Below, piece after piece: positions 13,815 to 28,748 of a DNA stretch of 64,000 nucleotides (within the stretch, counting starts at the first letter, position 1; each line of letters starts with the position of its first letter). A program made the position numbers and the translations under genes. Location: the NCBI GenBank assembly GCA_949318235.1, contig OX439137.1:19650826-19714825 (forward strand). Reading direction: 5' to 3'. Source of the DNA: Ecdyonurus torrentis. Lineage: Eukaryota > Arthropoda > Insecta > Ephemeroptera > Heptageniidae. The notes below the pieces were generated by a model. The model searched no databases and was not told the DNA's origin. It saw only the letters and a list, made by a program, of their open reading frames with translations.

Positions 13815-16812
13815 GGTGTAGAAATGTTTTGTACCTGTTTTTGCCTGTTGTCGCGATAAGCGTAGATGCATGAAAGCAAACCCAGTAAAAGAAAAAGTGT
13901 AGTGTAGCCGCAACACCATCGATATTTAGAAATGTTTATTTTTGTAAGAAAAGTATTAAATATCATTGCATTTGATATAATGTGTAAAATATAACGCCTC
14001 TTAATAATGACTTTTAACTTTAAATTAAATTTACCTTCATTTATTCCAATTTTTCTAGAAATATAAAACAAATGACTGGTTAAATGGTCCTGAAATAGCC
14101 TGGAATCCACCAGCAATGAATACTGACAATATACAGATAACAGGACTTAAAGGAAATACGATCTATCAAGTTCGTTTTGTTTTGGTAGAAAAGGATGGAA
14201 GGGAAAATTTTAGTGAACAAATCCCAGTTTTAAATGATGCTAAAACTGCCTGCAAAATTGTTGGTAAGACTTGAACTTAGAAAGAAAAAAATACGTAATT
14301 TATGCTGCATTTATGTAGTTATAACATAAATGTTAAACAACTCTAATTGTACACGTATACAAGTACTATAATTATGCTGTAACATAAAAACATTACTATC
14401 AAATATATATCTGTAAAATATTTAAAGTACGCCAAACAGTCATTCTTAATGTTATTATTTTTTTTTTATTGTTAATATTTTTTCAGATAAATCCGACATA
14501 ACAATTGAACCAGATGTTGAATTCACTCTAATATATTGGACGGTAAATATGTTCTTTTTAATTCATATTTAATTGTTTGTTTTTTAAATTTTATTAAATG
14601 GTTATTTATAGAGTATAACATTTAGTTATCTTTCTAGAGCTCAATAATGCATTTGAGCCATAGACCACATAAAACAACATGTGCTTTTTAATTAATAAAC
14701 ACGAAATGGGATCTTCAAAACTGATAACAATTGTTACCAGAGTGTTAAAGTAGCCCCACGAGAGAGCGTGAAATAACTGTAAAGTATGCAATTTGCATAA
14801 AAATTCATGTTTATGACGTCAGAAACATGCAAAAATTAGTATGAAAATGTTGTGCGGGTTGCATAAATTGAATATTCTGATCACTGCTACGGGGCTACAG
14901 TTGGGTTTTGAGACAAACGAAAGTTATTTATGTAAATCCCATCAAGTGTTTTGTGATATAAATGCTTATGTCTTTCTCCGGTCTATTCCTTTAAGGATTC
15001 AATTATTATTATTATTATTTATTTATTTAACACCAAGGTGTACTTATACATATTTATATACATATTTATATAGGTCTACATTTTTGCATATTGACTTAAT
15101 GATAGGGTCCGAGATGGACAATGAAGTAAGTGGTACCTAGTACATAGGCCACTACATAATATACACATACACATTTATCATTACACTCGTGAAATTCTTT
15201 AATTTGACAGATTACATGGTGGAAACCATGCACCTCATAACGGGTAAAAACATGCCTGTCTGTACAGTTTGGGCCTTTCCACCCAATAATATTATTAATA
15301 TTAAATGCAGGGGTATTATAGAAGGCCAGGCTGATATCTTCAGTTTTACTTAGTCTATCCTTAACAAATTTAATGTAATTATCTGTTTTTAACAATTTAA
15401 ATTTCACTTGTAGTTCCGTTACAAATAACTGCTAGCTCGTAAACCAGCCTTGACGACGTAAATTTTGACAAGCAAAGTATCCGTTTTAAGTACCGAGACT
15501 TAACAGATTCTAGATTTTTGAAGTCTGTTATAGACATAAATGACCAGAAAATTTCAATGCCGTACGAAGCAACTGGAGAGATTTTCAGGTGAAACAGTTT
15601 AATAGCTGTTTCCAAAGATAACGAATTTAGATTTGAGATAGCGAATGAAGATGACAATGCATTTCGACAGCGTTCTTTGACATGTTTAGAGAAAGATTTC
15701 CCCGTCTGTTGCATAATAACCCCCAGATAATTTAAAGAATTTACAAACTCTATCTTTTCTCCATTACAAGTTATTACATCTGACTTTGCTAAAGGGCCAC
15801 CTCTCCTGAATTTTACAATTTTTATTTTCGTAGCATTAATTTTTAATCCGTTCAGATTAGCCCATTCAATAAGTTTGTCTAGAATTTTTTGAAGTTTTAC
15901 AATATTATTACAAATAATAGCGATATCATCTGCATAGATGCTGATAAAGATATCAGGATCATTACAGATAAGGTCAACTAAAATGTCCAAGATGTCATGT
16001 GTGAGGAGGTTATATAAGAGGGGGCTACTCGGACCACCTTGTAGAACTCCGTTACTCTGCAAGATTGGGTCAGATAAAACTAAGCCATCGTTGATTATCA
16101 CAAAATTGACTTCAAGCAACATGGCAATAGAAATTAATAATTCTTTAGGCAGTTTTCTAGTATTGATGAGCTTATGCATTAACAATTTTCTATCCACCAT
16201 GTCAAATGCTTTCAAGAAATCAATAAAAATTACATAAGCATGGCCTGCTGGAACTGAGACTGCTTTTAAAATATGATCATGCAAGTATCTAACAGCTTGA
16301 ATTGTGGATTTCCCAGGCATAAACCCAAACTGTACATCAGGGATTAAATTACGAGTTAAATTAAAAACTTTATTACATGTAAGCTTATCAAACATTTTTA
16401 ACATAATAAGACAATTAGCAATACCCCTGTATGAATTTGTATCCAAAATATTACCTTTGCCTTTGTATAATACAGATATCAGCGATGTTTATTATTATTA
16501 AGAACCGTAAGTTGCAACCCCTATTTAAACCATATGGCTTTTTTTGTTGCAACAATTAAAATAACAGCCTAACTTATAAATAGCACCATAATGTATAATA
16601 TAATAATATAGTAATAACATAATAAGGTTCCTTTCTGTAGTTGTCTGAATGTCTAAAATAAATTGCCTTTAGATATGAGAAAGCAAAATGAGTTAATAGC
16701 TTTTAAAAAACAACTAAAATTTTTCCTATTAAATAAGCAGTATTACTCAATTGATGAATATATGAATGATTAAACAATGTAAATACAAATGGTAATTTTA
16801 TACATAAGTGTC

Positions 16813-16859
<47 letters not shown>

Positions 16860-19632
16860 TGTGTGTTGTTTTATTTGTATGTTGTAAATAGTTTAACAAT
16901 CATTTCTAGATTGTCATTTATGGCAATAACCTAGATTAATGCATTAGATTGTATTATGTATGTTGGATGAAAGAAATGAATAAAGAATTTTGGATTTTGA
17001 TTATTCTACATAGATGTTCGGTATAGTCACTTATGATATCGAAACAAAAAATGTTGCTCTAAAGTATAGCAGTTGCAGCAAAAAATATTTATTTTTTCCC
17101 TGTTCGTATCCCGGAGAACAAAATCAATGTTTGGAAAAATACCTATTCTACTATACTCTATTTATTCGTAAAACCTACTGTGTTTGTGTGTTCCAAACCA
17201 AGAAGAAAAAAAAAAAAGAAAAAAAAAAAAAAGATGACCATCTAATGTTTTTTTACGTGTAAATATATTTTTGGAGCAAGGAAACAGGGTTTACGATAAA
17301 TTATTAAAAGCCATAAATAAGAGTTTAAACCTAAAGATAAGCACTTTCTTCTTCCCGTATCTCCTAAATAACAATTAAATATTAAAATATTTTTTTATAG
17401 ATAACGGAAGAGAGCTGCCCTACTTCTGAATATAAGATCATGTTAGGAGCAAGGGAGATTGAAGCCAATTCGGAGCTGCCTATTCGTATTCCCAATCTGC
17501 AACCTGACTTGTCATTTAATGTTACCGTTGGTCATGACCGTTTAGATAATCAAATTATGCTGGAGTTCCAAACCTCGGCTGGTAAGAATATTTATTTCTT
17601 AATTAATTGATTTATTGCTTATTTATTTATTCTTTTAAGGTGCTTCTTTAGGGTAGCATTTTTGTGGTAAAAATAAATTTTATATCATTATTTAGCTTTA
17701 TAATAAACCAAGGAACACTTTTCTATACTCCAAAAAGTTTTAGCTCAATCAATTTTCCGCAAATGAGCCTCAAAGTCGCTTTTTTTTTGGGGGGGGGGGG
17801 GGGGGGGAGGAACATGGTTTAGCATGTACAAGATACAAAACTTCAAGCTCAACGTGTGCAAAATTGAATTGATCAATTTTTCAATAAAAAATACTAGCGT
17901 GATCTACAGATTAACTTTTAATGAATTTGAGATTTCAAACAATTTTTACGAGATTTTTACGGAGAAAAAAAAATTATTGAAGATTGCATATTCAATTAAC
18001 ATGGGTCATTTTGCGATAATTTTTTTCTCGGCAAGTACTTTCTAGAAAAATTATTTTTCATTAAAAGTCAACACGAAGAACAAGCTAGTATTTTTTTAAC
18101 CACTAAAAAAATTCTAAGTGGGTCAAAATTGCGGCTCAAATATAGATTCATTAGCATAGGGAGTGTGGCATTTTGCGGTACTTTGACGCTCTATTGTGAC
18201 GAGAGTTTTTGAGATAGAATTTTTTGAATTTCATTTTTGGGTACAGCAGCCTAAACTCAATTTATAATCATAATAAAAAAAAATACACTCCTACCCTAAA
18301 GTAGTACCTTAAAGTTTACTGACTTGCAATGTTTTTGCTATTAAGTAGTCCTAAATATTTATTACAATGTTTCATGACCAGAGTTCCCAACTGTCGCGGT
18401 ATCTTCTATCTTGGCCTTTTTAATCATCATCATAATATTTGTTCTGCTCTACATAAAAAGAAACCATTTCAAATTTAGAAGAAGTGAAGAATTGAGGCTT
18501 CCAATTGACATGGAAACGCAAGGTAAAGGCACAAAACACGTACAATCAACGTTGATTTGTCCAAAGTCATTGATTATTACTTTTATTATGATCCATTATT
18601 TTGATGTATGCATCTAATAAAGATTAGGTTTATGATGTCGTAATCAGCTAGATTGTGCGTGATCTATGTAGTCTTTAACGTAACTTGTTTATGGTAACTA
18701 TAACGTTAACTGGTTATTTCTATAATACATATTAACAACATAGCAAAAAGCAATGAATAATGATAAAGTTAAAATAGTTATAGACTAAAACAAATCAAAG
18801 TGGATAAAGTAATATAATGTTACATTTAAAAAAAAAAAGAAAAAAAGAAGATGTTTTGAGTTGAGAAAACAACACAAATACCTGCTCATTTATAAAATAA
18901 GTAAATATAATGAAAATAATTACTGCATAAATACTTCAACTAATAAAATAATTAATAAAAAATACGATTCGTTTCAAAACGCTGTTAAGGTAAGGTACAG
19001 TTATAGTAAAGGACAAATTAATGTTATAACGTTACCTTTAAAGTTATAGTTTTTAATAAAATTAACTTTACGCTAACGTTATAGAAAATTTAGGTATATA
19101 ATTACTTCAAGACTGGTCCCCATAAAACAAGTATTTTTTTCTACTTTTTTATGACTTTAAGCTGAATTAAATCAATTTTTTCAATTGTTATCTCAATGTA
19201 TTGAATAATTATCTAAAAATTGATCTCTGATTAATGCAGAACTCGAGTTAACTACAACTGCAGGCCACTCTCGCGCAAGACCAGCTTTACCAGTAGCTCT
19301 CGCACAGGAAGCAGTACCAGGTATGGACAATAACAGTGCGTCACAGTCACGTGATGTCTTTGCTGGAGCCAATGAGAGGTTGAGTCACGCCGTACGTATT
19401 TCTGATCTCGAGCGTTATGTCGAGACGTCGATCTCTTCAGGAGAATTGAAGCGACAACATGCGGTAAGACAACCATACAGTATGGAGCTCAATAAATGTT
19501 AAAGAGAAACTATTCGTCCTCGAAATAACAATAGCAAAGTGTGTCTGCTGCAGCAGTTCTCCACCTTCTCAGGCTAGTTGTCATTGCATTGGCCAACGAC
19601 ATAAATATAAGCACACCTCCTTGACTATGCAC

Positions 19633-19685
<53 letters not shown>

Positions 19686-19793
19686 GAACTAAAATATAAT
19701 GCTTGCCTGCTTGATCAAACAAAAAGAGATTTTCTATAAACATTTTTCTTTTTGCATGTGATATTGCTCTTTTCACACAGGATGTTAAATATC

Positions 19794-19870
<77 letters not shown>

Positions 19871-22800
19871 GTGCACCAGTTAGTCAAGGAGGACGGCCGC
19901 TAGAGGGCTTTGACAACATATGGAGCTTCGTTATTCGTCATCTAATATTGTGAATTTTTTACGGATCTGGAATCCTACGGCTGCTGCATTTATTACATCG
20001 AGATACATGAACATTAGAGCTACATATTATTGCAATTTTTGGGTGAGATTGTTCTATGCTTCATTGTAAAATTTATAAAATTATTGCAAGCCGGTAAACG
20101 CCATATTTTTTTTTTCTTTTTTCTTTTGGCTGCAATAACAACTGCATTACGTAACACACTGGTGACGTCATTTTTGTGTGCACCGGCGAGCGCGCGCTCG
20201 CTCGCTTGCTTGGCTGCTGGCTACCACTCGCCCAGCGCACGCACACAATCAAGCCTGCCTGAGCGCGCCTAGCAACCACGCAACTTTTTTACCTTTGCCG
20301 TCGAGGGGGTTGCCTATACTACAGGCGCTCAGGAATTTTTATTTGATTTATAGACTTCTAGTACTACTACGCACACCTACCCACACTACGGAGTGTGTGG
20401 GCACCGGTGGTTGGCGTAACAACGCGGGATACTACCCTGAAGCGGAGAGCAAATTGTTTTAAGCGCTACATCTTTCTGTCTCATCTAGTACCCTCCTCAT
20501 AACGCCCTTTAAGTCATAGTCCAGAAGATTATAAGAAGGATAATAACTAAACATATCTGAACTATTTATTATGTGTTTTTGATACTTGTATATGTTTTTC
20601 ACTACTCTTGTTGTATGTTCTTTATGCCGTTTATGGTTACTTTTTAATAACGTTTAAATGCTTGTGTTATGTATATAAAACTTCTTTTTTTTTCTTTTTT
20701 TTTTTAAACTAAATATCAATCATATAATTTTTTTTTTTTAGTTTTTTTTTTTTTTGAATTATTATTATTTTTTTTTCTCTTCTATTGCATTCTTGCATTG
20801 AAATAATCTATTCTATATTATTATTGCATTATAATTGTCGTTATTTATAGTGTATATCTTTGTTTTTTCTGTTTATATATGTTTTGTAGTTAACTTGTTT
20901 ATATACCCTATTCATACATTTAGTACCTAATTTATTTGCTTTATATATCTGTAAGCTAAATAGCACAATATGGGAAACTCTTTGGAAAACTGGCGAAGTG
21001 CAATTGGTTGCTTCCATCCAAAGAAATGTCGTTTCAGTTTTAATGGTCATTTAATGGTGAATAACTTTGTATCATTTATTAATATGAAGTTATTACTCTG
21101 CATTATCTCAGTGTTACTTGTTATGAGCAATGTAGAGCGTAATCCTGGCCCTGATGTTTTGGATATGGAACAATTGAAAAAAGAGCTCACTGCTCATATT
21201 AGCAAAGAAAATGCGGTAACTTTAGCACGCATTAATGAAGTCAATGGCAAATTAGACATAGTAACTGGAAAACTTTCCACTTTGGAAAGTCAAATGTCGC
21301 AAGTCCAGAATGATGTCTCCATTGCTAATACCGAAATCAAAGATCTGAAAGCTGACAATCTAGTGTTATCTGAAAAAGTTGATTTCTTGGAACTAAAAAT
21401 AAGAGCAAAAAATTTATTAATTTTTGGTATTAAAGATATTGAAAATGAAAATGTGTGGAATACAGTATCTAAATTTTTGTCAGATAAACTCCAATTAAAT
21501 ATACCCGAGTGTGATGTGGATATTATTTACAGGATTGGAAGAAATTTTGGTAAAAGACCGATTCTTGCTACTTTTACCAAGCAGGTTACTAAACAACTCA
21601 TCCTAAAAAATGCGTTTAAACTAAAAAATACAGGAACTGCTGTTTCTGAAGATTTGCCCCCAAAAGCAAGAAAAGTTAAGTCTACACTGCTTAAATGTGC
21701 TGCTGAAGCGCGTGAGCTCCAGCATAAAGTTAAATTAAGGCATAATTCACTTCTTGTCAATGGAATACAAGTTTCCTATAATGAATTATTGAAACCTGAA
21801 TGGCTTAAAAGCTTTCCTGCATGTTCTGTAAATAATACTGATAAACGTAAACGCCAGAGCTCAAATGGTGAGGAATCGCATGATAAACCACCCGATGTGA
21901 ACATGGAGACACAACCTGAAAAACATACTCGTCAGGGAAACGATGTACCCCCTCCCAAGGCAGGGGAGGGGAAGCAATCAATACCAAAAAAACCACGGTC
22001 AAGTTCTCTTCCAAGGAGAGGAAGATAATTAAAATACCCACTCCTTATATTAAAATTGAATCTAACTCTCTCATTTTATCTAACAACATAAGTGCATCAA
22101 AATTTATGAAAATTTGTCACGTAAATGTCCAATCTCTAAAATGTCCAGCTCATTTTCAAACAATGAGAGTTTTACTACTCAATAAATGTGTTGATGTGAT
22201 AGCGATGTGTGAAACTTGGTTGTTAAAAAATATAGCTACCTGTGCATATGATATTGATGGCTATCAATTAATACGACATGACAGAGGTTGTGAAGGGGGA
22301 GGGGTTGGCTTTTATCTAAAAAATGGTTTAACTCACAAAGTACTTAGTAAATCTCGCAACCTACATTATAATCAATCCGAATTTCTCATATTAGAAATTA
22401 CAAGTTATTCTAAAAAAATTTTGTTAGCAGTTAACTATCGTAGGCCTGGTGGTGAATATGTGAATGAATTAATATCTGAGTTATCTGTTCATTGTCCTAA
22501 ATATAAAGAATGTATAATACTTGGTGACTTTAATGTTAATATGAATGAACACTCAGTTGCAAGATGTAATTTATTAAATGATATAACAGATACGGGGTTG
22601 ATTCTTCTTCCAACTAAAAGTACTCATTTTACTGCAACATCAGCTACTACTTTGGATGTAATTTTTGTTAACAAATATCTTGAAAATTATATTTTTGGAC
22701 AGTTCCCATTTCCTGATTTTTCCCATCACGATTTGTTATGGATTGTTTTCCCTATGTCAGTTCCTAAAACTCAGCCAAAAAAATTGAATTCAGAGATTAT

Positions 22801-25800
22801 TCAAATATTAAAGTTGAATCATGGCTAGAGGAAGCATTTGCAATCCCATGGCATAACATTAGCAATTTAGTTAATATTAATGAAAAAATTTGCTTTTTTA
22901 ATCAAAAAATAATTTATCTTATCGATAAATTTGCTCCAATAAAATCCTTAATTCTCTCTAAACCTACTGCTCCTTGGATTGATGATAGGGTTAAATTAGC
23001 TATTCAAAATAGAAACAAAGCACGAAGTATTTTTAATATTACTCGTAAACTAGCAGATTTTAATACATATAAATCATTAAGAAATAAAACAAAACAAATC
23101 ATTGCATGGTCATTTCAAAATTTTCTTAAAAACTTAATTTCAACAACAAATAATAGTAAAATCCTTTGGTCTAATCTTAGAAAATACGGTCTAGTGTTCA
23201 ATAAAAAAAAGGATCCACCTATCGAGGTGGACCTAAACTGCTTAGCTCAACAATTTACTATTGTACCTAAAATACATAATGATATATTACATACTATAAA
23301 TTTTTACAATCAAAATATACTTCCTACCTTGCAAAATATTGATTTATTTTATTTTAAATATATTAATCTTATAGAAATTAAAAATAGTCTACGTGCCATT
23401 ACATCTGCAGCAATTGGGCATGATGGAATATCTAAGAAAATGTTATATCCTATCATTGATATAATTTTACCCTCGCTATGTTACATATTTAATTTCTCTT
23501 TGCAGAATTCAATTTTCCCTGATTCATGGAAACTTTCCCTCATTAAACCTATCGCTAAAGTTGTAGGAGCATGCAAACCATCTGAATTCAGACCAATAAG
23601 TATACTTTGTCTAATATCTAAAATACTGGAAAAGATTGTTTTTAATCAAATCTATGACTTTGTCAGTAAAAATAATATATTAGATACTTATCAGTCTGGG
23701 TTCAGAAAGAATCATAGTATTAATACGGCTTTATTAAAAATAAGTGAAGATATCAGACTTGCAATGGGCAGGGGTGAAGTAACAGTCTTAGTTTTGCTTG
23801 ATTATTCAAAAGCTTTTGATTCCGTCAACCATGAACTATTGTTAGCAAAATTATCGTTTATAAAATTCTCAAAAAGCGTAATCAACTGGTTTAAATCATA
23901 TCTTTCCGGTAGACGTCATGCAGTTAAAGGTACTAATAACGTTAACTCTAAATGGCATGACGTCTTATCAGGTGTTGTACAGGGTAGTTCAATTTCACCC
24001 CTTATTTTTGCCCTATACACGTTTGATATCGGCACTGTTATTAAAAATTGTTTTTATTATTTATATGCGGATGACCTCCAATTATATATACATTGTAAAC
24101 CACAAAATATTAATGATGCCATATCTAATATTAATGCTGATATTGAAAGAATTGCAAATTGGTCAAATAATCATAATTTAAAATTAAACCCTGAAAAAAC
24201 TCAGGCAATAATAATAGGTACTGATTATGTTAATAAAAAACTCAATGCACCTCACAAAATCAGAATTAATAATATTGATATAAATTACTCAGATAATGTA
24301 AAAAATTTGGGACTATTTATGGACACTAATTTAAATTGGTCTAAACAAGTATCTGCTGTATGTCAAAAAGTTCATTTTAAGTTGCAACAATTATATAACT
24401 TTCGTGCGTCAACTCCCGTTGAAACACGAGTCAGATTAGTAAAAACTCTTATTTTGCCACTTATTGACCAAAGCGATTATATTTATTGCAACTTGAATGA
24501 ATATCAACTAAATAGGCTGCAACGTGCACAAAACAAAGCAATAAGATATATTTTTAATATAAAAAAAAATGAACACGTTACAGCGTATTACAGTAAAATT
24601 CTTATGCTCAAAGTTAGAGAAAGACGTGATCTGCATATATTGTGTGTTGTTCATAAAATACTCCATGGTTACATGCCGTCTTATTTACAATATTTGGCTA
24701 CACCAATTACTAATGTTAGTGAAAGGAACACAAGGTCTGATAACTTCTCTTTGCAAGCACCTTTTGTAGGTCGCGATGCTCCTGAGTATTCATTTAAGGT
24801 ACAGAGCTATAGATTGTGGAGCATAATTCCTAAAAAAGTACGTGTTAATCCATCAATAAATGTATTTAAATCCTATATTGAAAAAGATCTCTTAAAAAAA
24901 TATTTTCAAGCCAAATACTAATTATGGTTACCTTCCAGTATGGTCCGTCTTACAATAAATGTGAAATTATTAATTTATTATATTATGCTTATAAAGTTTT
25001 TGAAATTGATGTTTTTTTTGTTGCAATTATTATTATTATTAAAAAAAATTATTATTATTTTTCTTGCTATATAATATGTTTTCAATCACTTATAGTATAA
25101 TGTATGTTTTAGTTTAAATCTCTAATTTAAAAAAATAAGCATAAAATATGTATTGGTTTATTTGCAACTGTTTCAAGTACAACTAATTTTTAATTATAGG
25201 GGTACATACTCCTAAATTTCTAGTTATTAGCAAAATTTATGCATAAATGCTTTATAATAAACCTATTATCAATGTGTACAATTAAGATGGAAACTGTATT
25301 ATGCTTATGTTAAAATTTAATATTATTATTGTGGTCAAGGTTTTGTATAATAGGGCTGTCATGCCCTCACAACGCCTTAAATAAAGTTATTATTATTATT
25401 ATTATTATTATTATAATTATGCCATTGGTCACTGCAATGACAACCAGCCTGAGAAGGTGGAGAACTGCTGCAGTAGATACACTTTGCTATTGTAATTTCG
25501 TGGACCAATAGTATCTCTTTAACATTTATTGAGCTCCATTCTGTACATGTAGCTTTAAATATTTTACTGGCCGTGCATCTAAATGGTGCAAAAGCAATTT
25601 ACATAATTGTAGAGAGTGCTGTATGCACCATTCACGGCTGTCGAGAGTGGTATATAAGCATTGTTCACACTATAGCTTATTATGCATCACTATATATAGC
25701 GACGGCCCGTGAAAGGTGCATAATATGCATTATTATTATATTATATCATGCAGTATAAATATATTATACTCCACTCGTGACAGTAGGAAAAATTGCTTTT

Positions 25801-28462
25801 AATCCATTAAGACGCATTCCAAATGATTTTTAATTATTCAAATCAAATACTAGTTAAACAATGCTACTTAAACATTTATGATAAAATACATATTGTATTT
25901 CGTAATAGAAGACTTGCAAAAGTTTAGAAAAAAATTAACATAAACCATGCAACAATACTAACAAAGTGCTACCGATGACTTTGTTTAACCGTCTTCATTT
26001 AACTTGCTTTCTTGTGGGGTAATAAACACTTGATGGGACTTACATAAATAACTTTAGTTTGTCTCAAAACCCAAATGTAGCTCCGTAGCAGTGATCAGAA
26101 TTTTCAATTTATGCAACCCGCACAACATTTTCAGACTAATTTTTGCATGTTTCTGACGTCATAAACATGAATAGTCATCCAAATTGCCTACTTTGCAGTA
26201 TTTTCACGTTCTCTCGTGGGGCTTCCATCAGTTTTGAAAATCCCATTATGTGTTTATTGATTAAAAAGCACATGTTGTTTTATGTAGATTATGGCTTTAA
26301 TTTGAAGTCAGTTATATAAAATAATAACAAAATTTGATGAATTTTGGGAAAATAATTTATTTTAGTCTCACTGCTAAGAAACTAAAGTAAAAATTTTAGT
26401 ATGTCAGTAAGGAAGACGTGACGTCTTTGCTCACAAACAAAAATAAATAATTAATGCTAGCTCATATTTAGCACAATTTATTCAATATATATACGGCATA
26501 ATGTATGCAATATTGTACAAATCTTGTTTTTATATAGCATAAATTTTATGTTATACAGCATAAATATTTGTGTTGTTACTATAATTTATGCTATAGTAAC
26601 ATATAAATGCAGCATAAATTATGTAATTTATTGTTTCCATGCTGAGGCCAATGAGAGGTTGAGTCCCACCGTACGTAATTCTGAGCTTAAACTATATTCC
26701 TTCATATTAAAATGAGACAGGAACACAAAGTTATCTACTAGCTCTTTGTTGGTATTGTTGACCTCTCAGTTTGTTTATTTTATCAGTAAAATTATTTTTT
26801 CAAGTCTTTTATCATTTAGCTTTGAAAACTTTTATTTGTACAAGAAATAATTTAAAATAACATATTTTATCCTCAGTTATTCCCACGAGGCCAGACTCAA
26901 AGCTGGGATTACGGTCGCTTACCGGAAAACAAGATGAAAAATCGTTACGGTAACTTGGTGGCTTATGACGTCACCAGAGTCAAGTTGCAGTTCTTACCTG
27001 GAGACCCTCACTCGGACTACATCAACGCTAACTACATCGACGTAAGTTTAAATTGTATTATATGCCGCTTCATTGTATTAGACTTTGCATTGGTCCAACC
27101 TTTTAGAGTAAAGTTATAGGAATAGACTAGAAAAAAATATTAGCATTTATATCACAAAAACACTTGAAATTACATAAATAACTTTAGTTTGTCTCAAAAC
27201 TCAACTGTAGAAGTGATCATAATATTCCAATTAACTCATACTAGATTTTTATACTAATTTTTTATATTTAATTTTTGTTTCTGACGTCCGAAACAGGAAA
27301 AGTCACGTAATTTGTATGCTTTAAAGTATTTTCTCGTTCTCTTTTGAGGCTATATTTAAAAAATTCTGGTAAAAATTGTTAAAATGGAGATCCCATTTTG
27401 TGTTTAATTATTAAAAATCATACACTGTTTCATGAGGTCTATGGCTGTAATTGTTTACATGATGTTGATGCAAAACACAAATACATTAAAATATAGGGTG
27501 AGGTGGTACATCATTGTCTGTGCATTTGATATTATTCCATGATTTTACAGTGTAGCGCATGTCACATTACAAACATATATACTATACTTACGTTAGTAAT
27601 AACATTAATGAATGACAATAACATATTTACTAATAGTAACTCATATAATAATTATTTTTTATTGTTTATTAGTGGCAAGAAAATCCTTGATATTGTGTAA
27701 AACAGTTTCACTATTAAATATTCTTGCACCTTTTATTTTAAAGCTATTGTGTGTACTGTACAACAACGAAGCTGAAAATAACGTAAGACATCAACTGCGC
27801 ATTTCGTGCGTCATCTGCAAGATTTAAATCTTTATTTCCGGTATTTTTCTCGTTTTGATGGCGGGAAAATACTATCGTGTGTATTTTTTTATTTATTTTT
27901 TTTTTAAGTTGAACTTTTATCGGAAATAGATTTCGGCGATCGGGCATATTCGGTAAAGACGAACGAAATGCGCAGTCGATGCTTTACGTTATCTTCAGCT
28001 TCATTGCTGTACAACAGTAAAGTTATTGATGCATGCATTATAAATAAGGGTAATTCAGTATACAGGTTGTTTTACGTATCAGATATGTACAAGTACTTTA
28101 TATGTTTCCTCGTAAGTGTCATTCGTGGTGAATTTTGAATTATTTATTTGGATCTTAATAGTTACATCAACAAGTTACATTAATCAACTTATCGTTGTCA
28201 AATATAATAATTTAGAAGTAATATATATATATATTATGTGTAATACACTGTAAAAAAATTGTAAAACTTTAAAATAACAAAAATATTAATTTCAGGGCTA
28301 CAATCAACCCAAGGCTTACATTGCAACACAAGGACCGAAGAAAAATACGGTCAATGATTTTTGGAGAATGATTTGGCAGGAAAATACAAATTTGGTTCTT
28401 ATGCTTGCTAACGTCACGGAAAACGGAAAGGTACACAAATTTATCAATGCATATCTAATATG

Positions 28463-28519
<57 letters not shown>

Positions 28520-28667
28520 TTTACCCGTCGAAGTGAACGAACTACACTTTACAAATTTCACTCAAAATGAACGATCTGCGTTTGGCGCTTCTACGCGTTT
28601 TAACATGAGAACTAGATGGGAGAAATTGGAATTTGTAAAGTGTAGTTCGTTCACTTCGACGGGTAAG

Positions 28668-28748
<81 letters not shown>

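Larger units (their letters stand above)
20150..25420 (+). mobile_element. Nearly complete LINE (CR1/L2/Crack-like), 5.3 kb
   Basis: Putative 5' UTR with a GC-rich block at about 20160-20470 (contains TGACGTCA at 20162 and CpG-rich CGAGCGCGCGCTCG), ORF1 at 20970-22028, ORF2 from 22106 to 24921 with one frameshift, and a 3' end with AATAAAG followed by a (TTA)n tail at about 25385-25415. The single lesion means a recent insertion. It lies in the sense orientation in the 7.4-kb phosphatase intron. The 5' boundary is inferred from composition only; target-site duplications were not found by eye. Confidence 0.85.

Noticed and set aside
13709..14116. 135-residue minus-strand ORF
   Set aside because: Includes a poly-Phe run from a poly(A) tract and runs antisense across a real FN3 exon.
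15938..16237. 99-residue plus-strand ORF
   Set aside because: Antisense shadow of the LINE reverse transcriptase on the minus strand.
17791..17808. G run as a regulatory G-quadruplex
   Set aside because: A homopolymer inside a TTAA element; nothing beyond the run supports a function.
20030..20462. ORFs in the GC-rich block, both strands
   Set aside because: No start context or domain; better explained as the LINE 5' UTR, where GC-rich composition lengthens chance ORFs.
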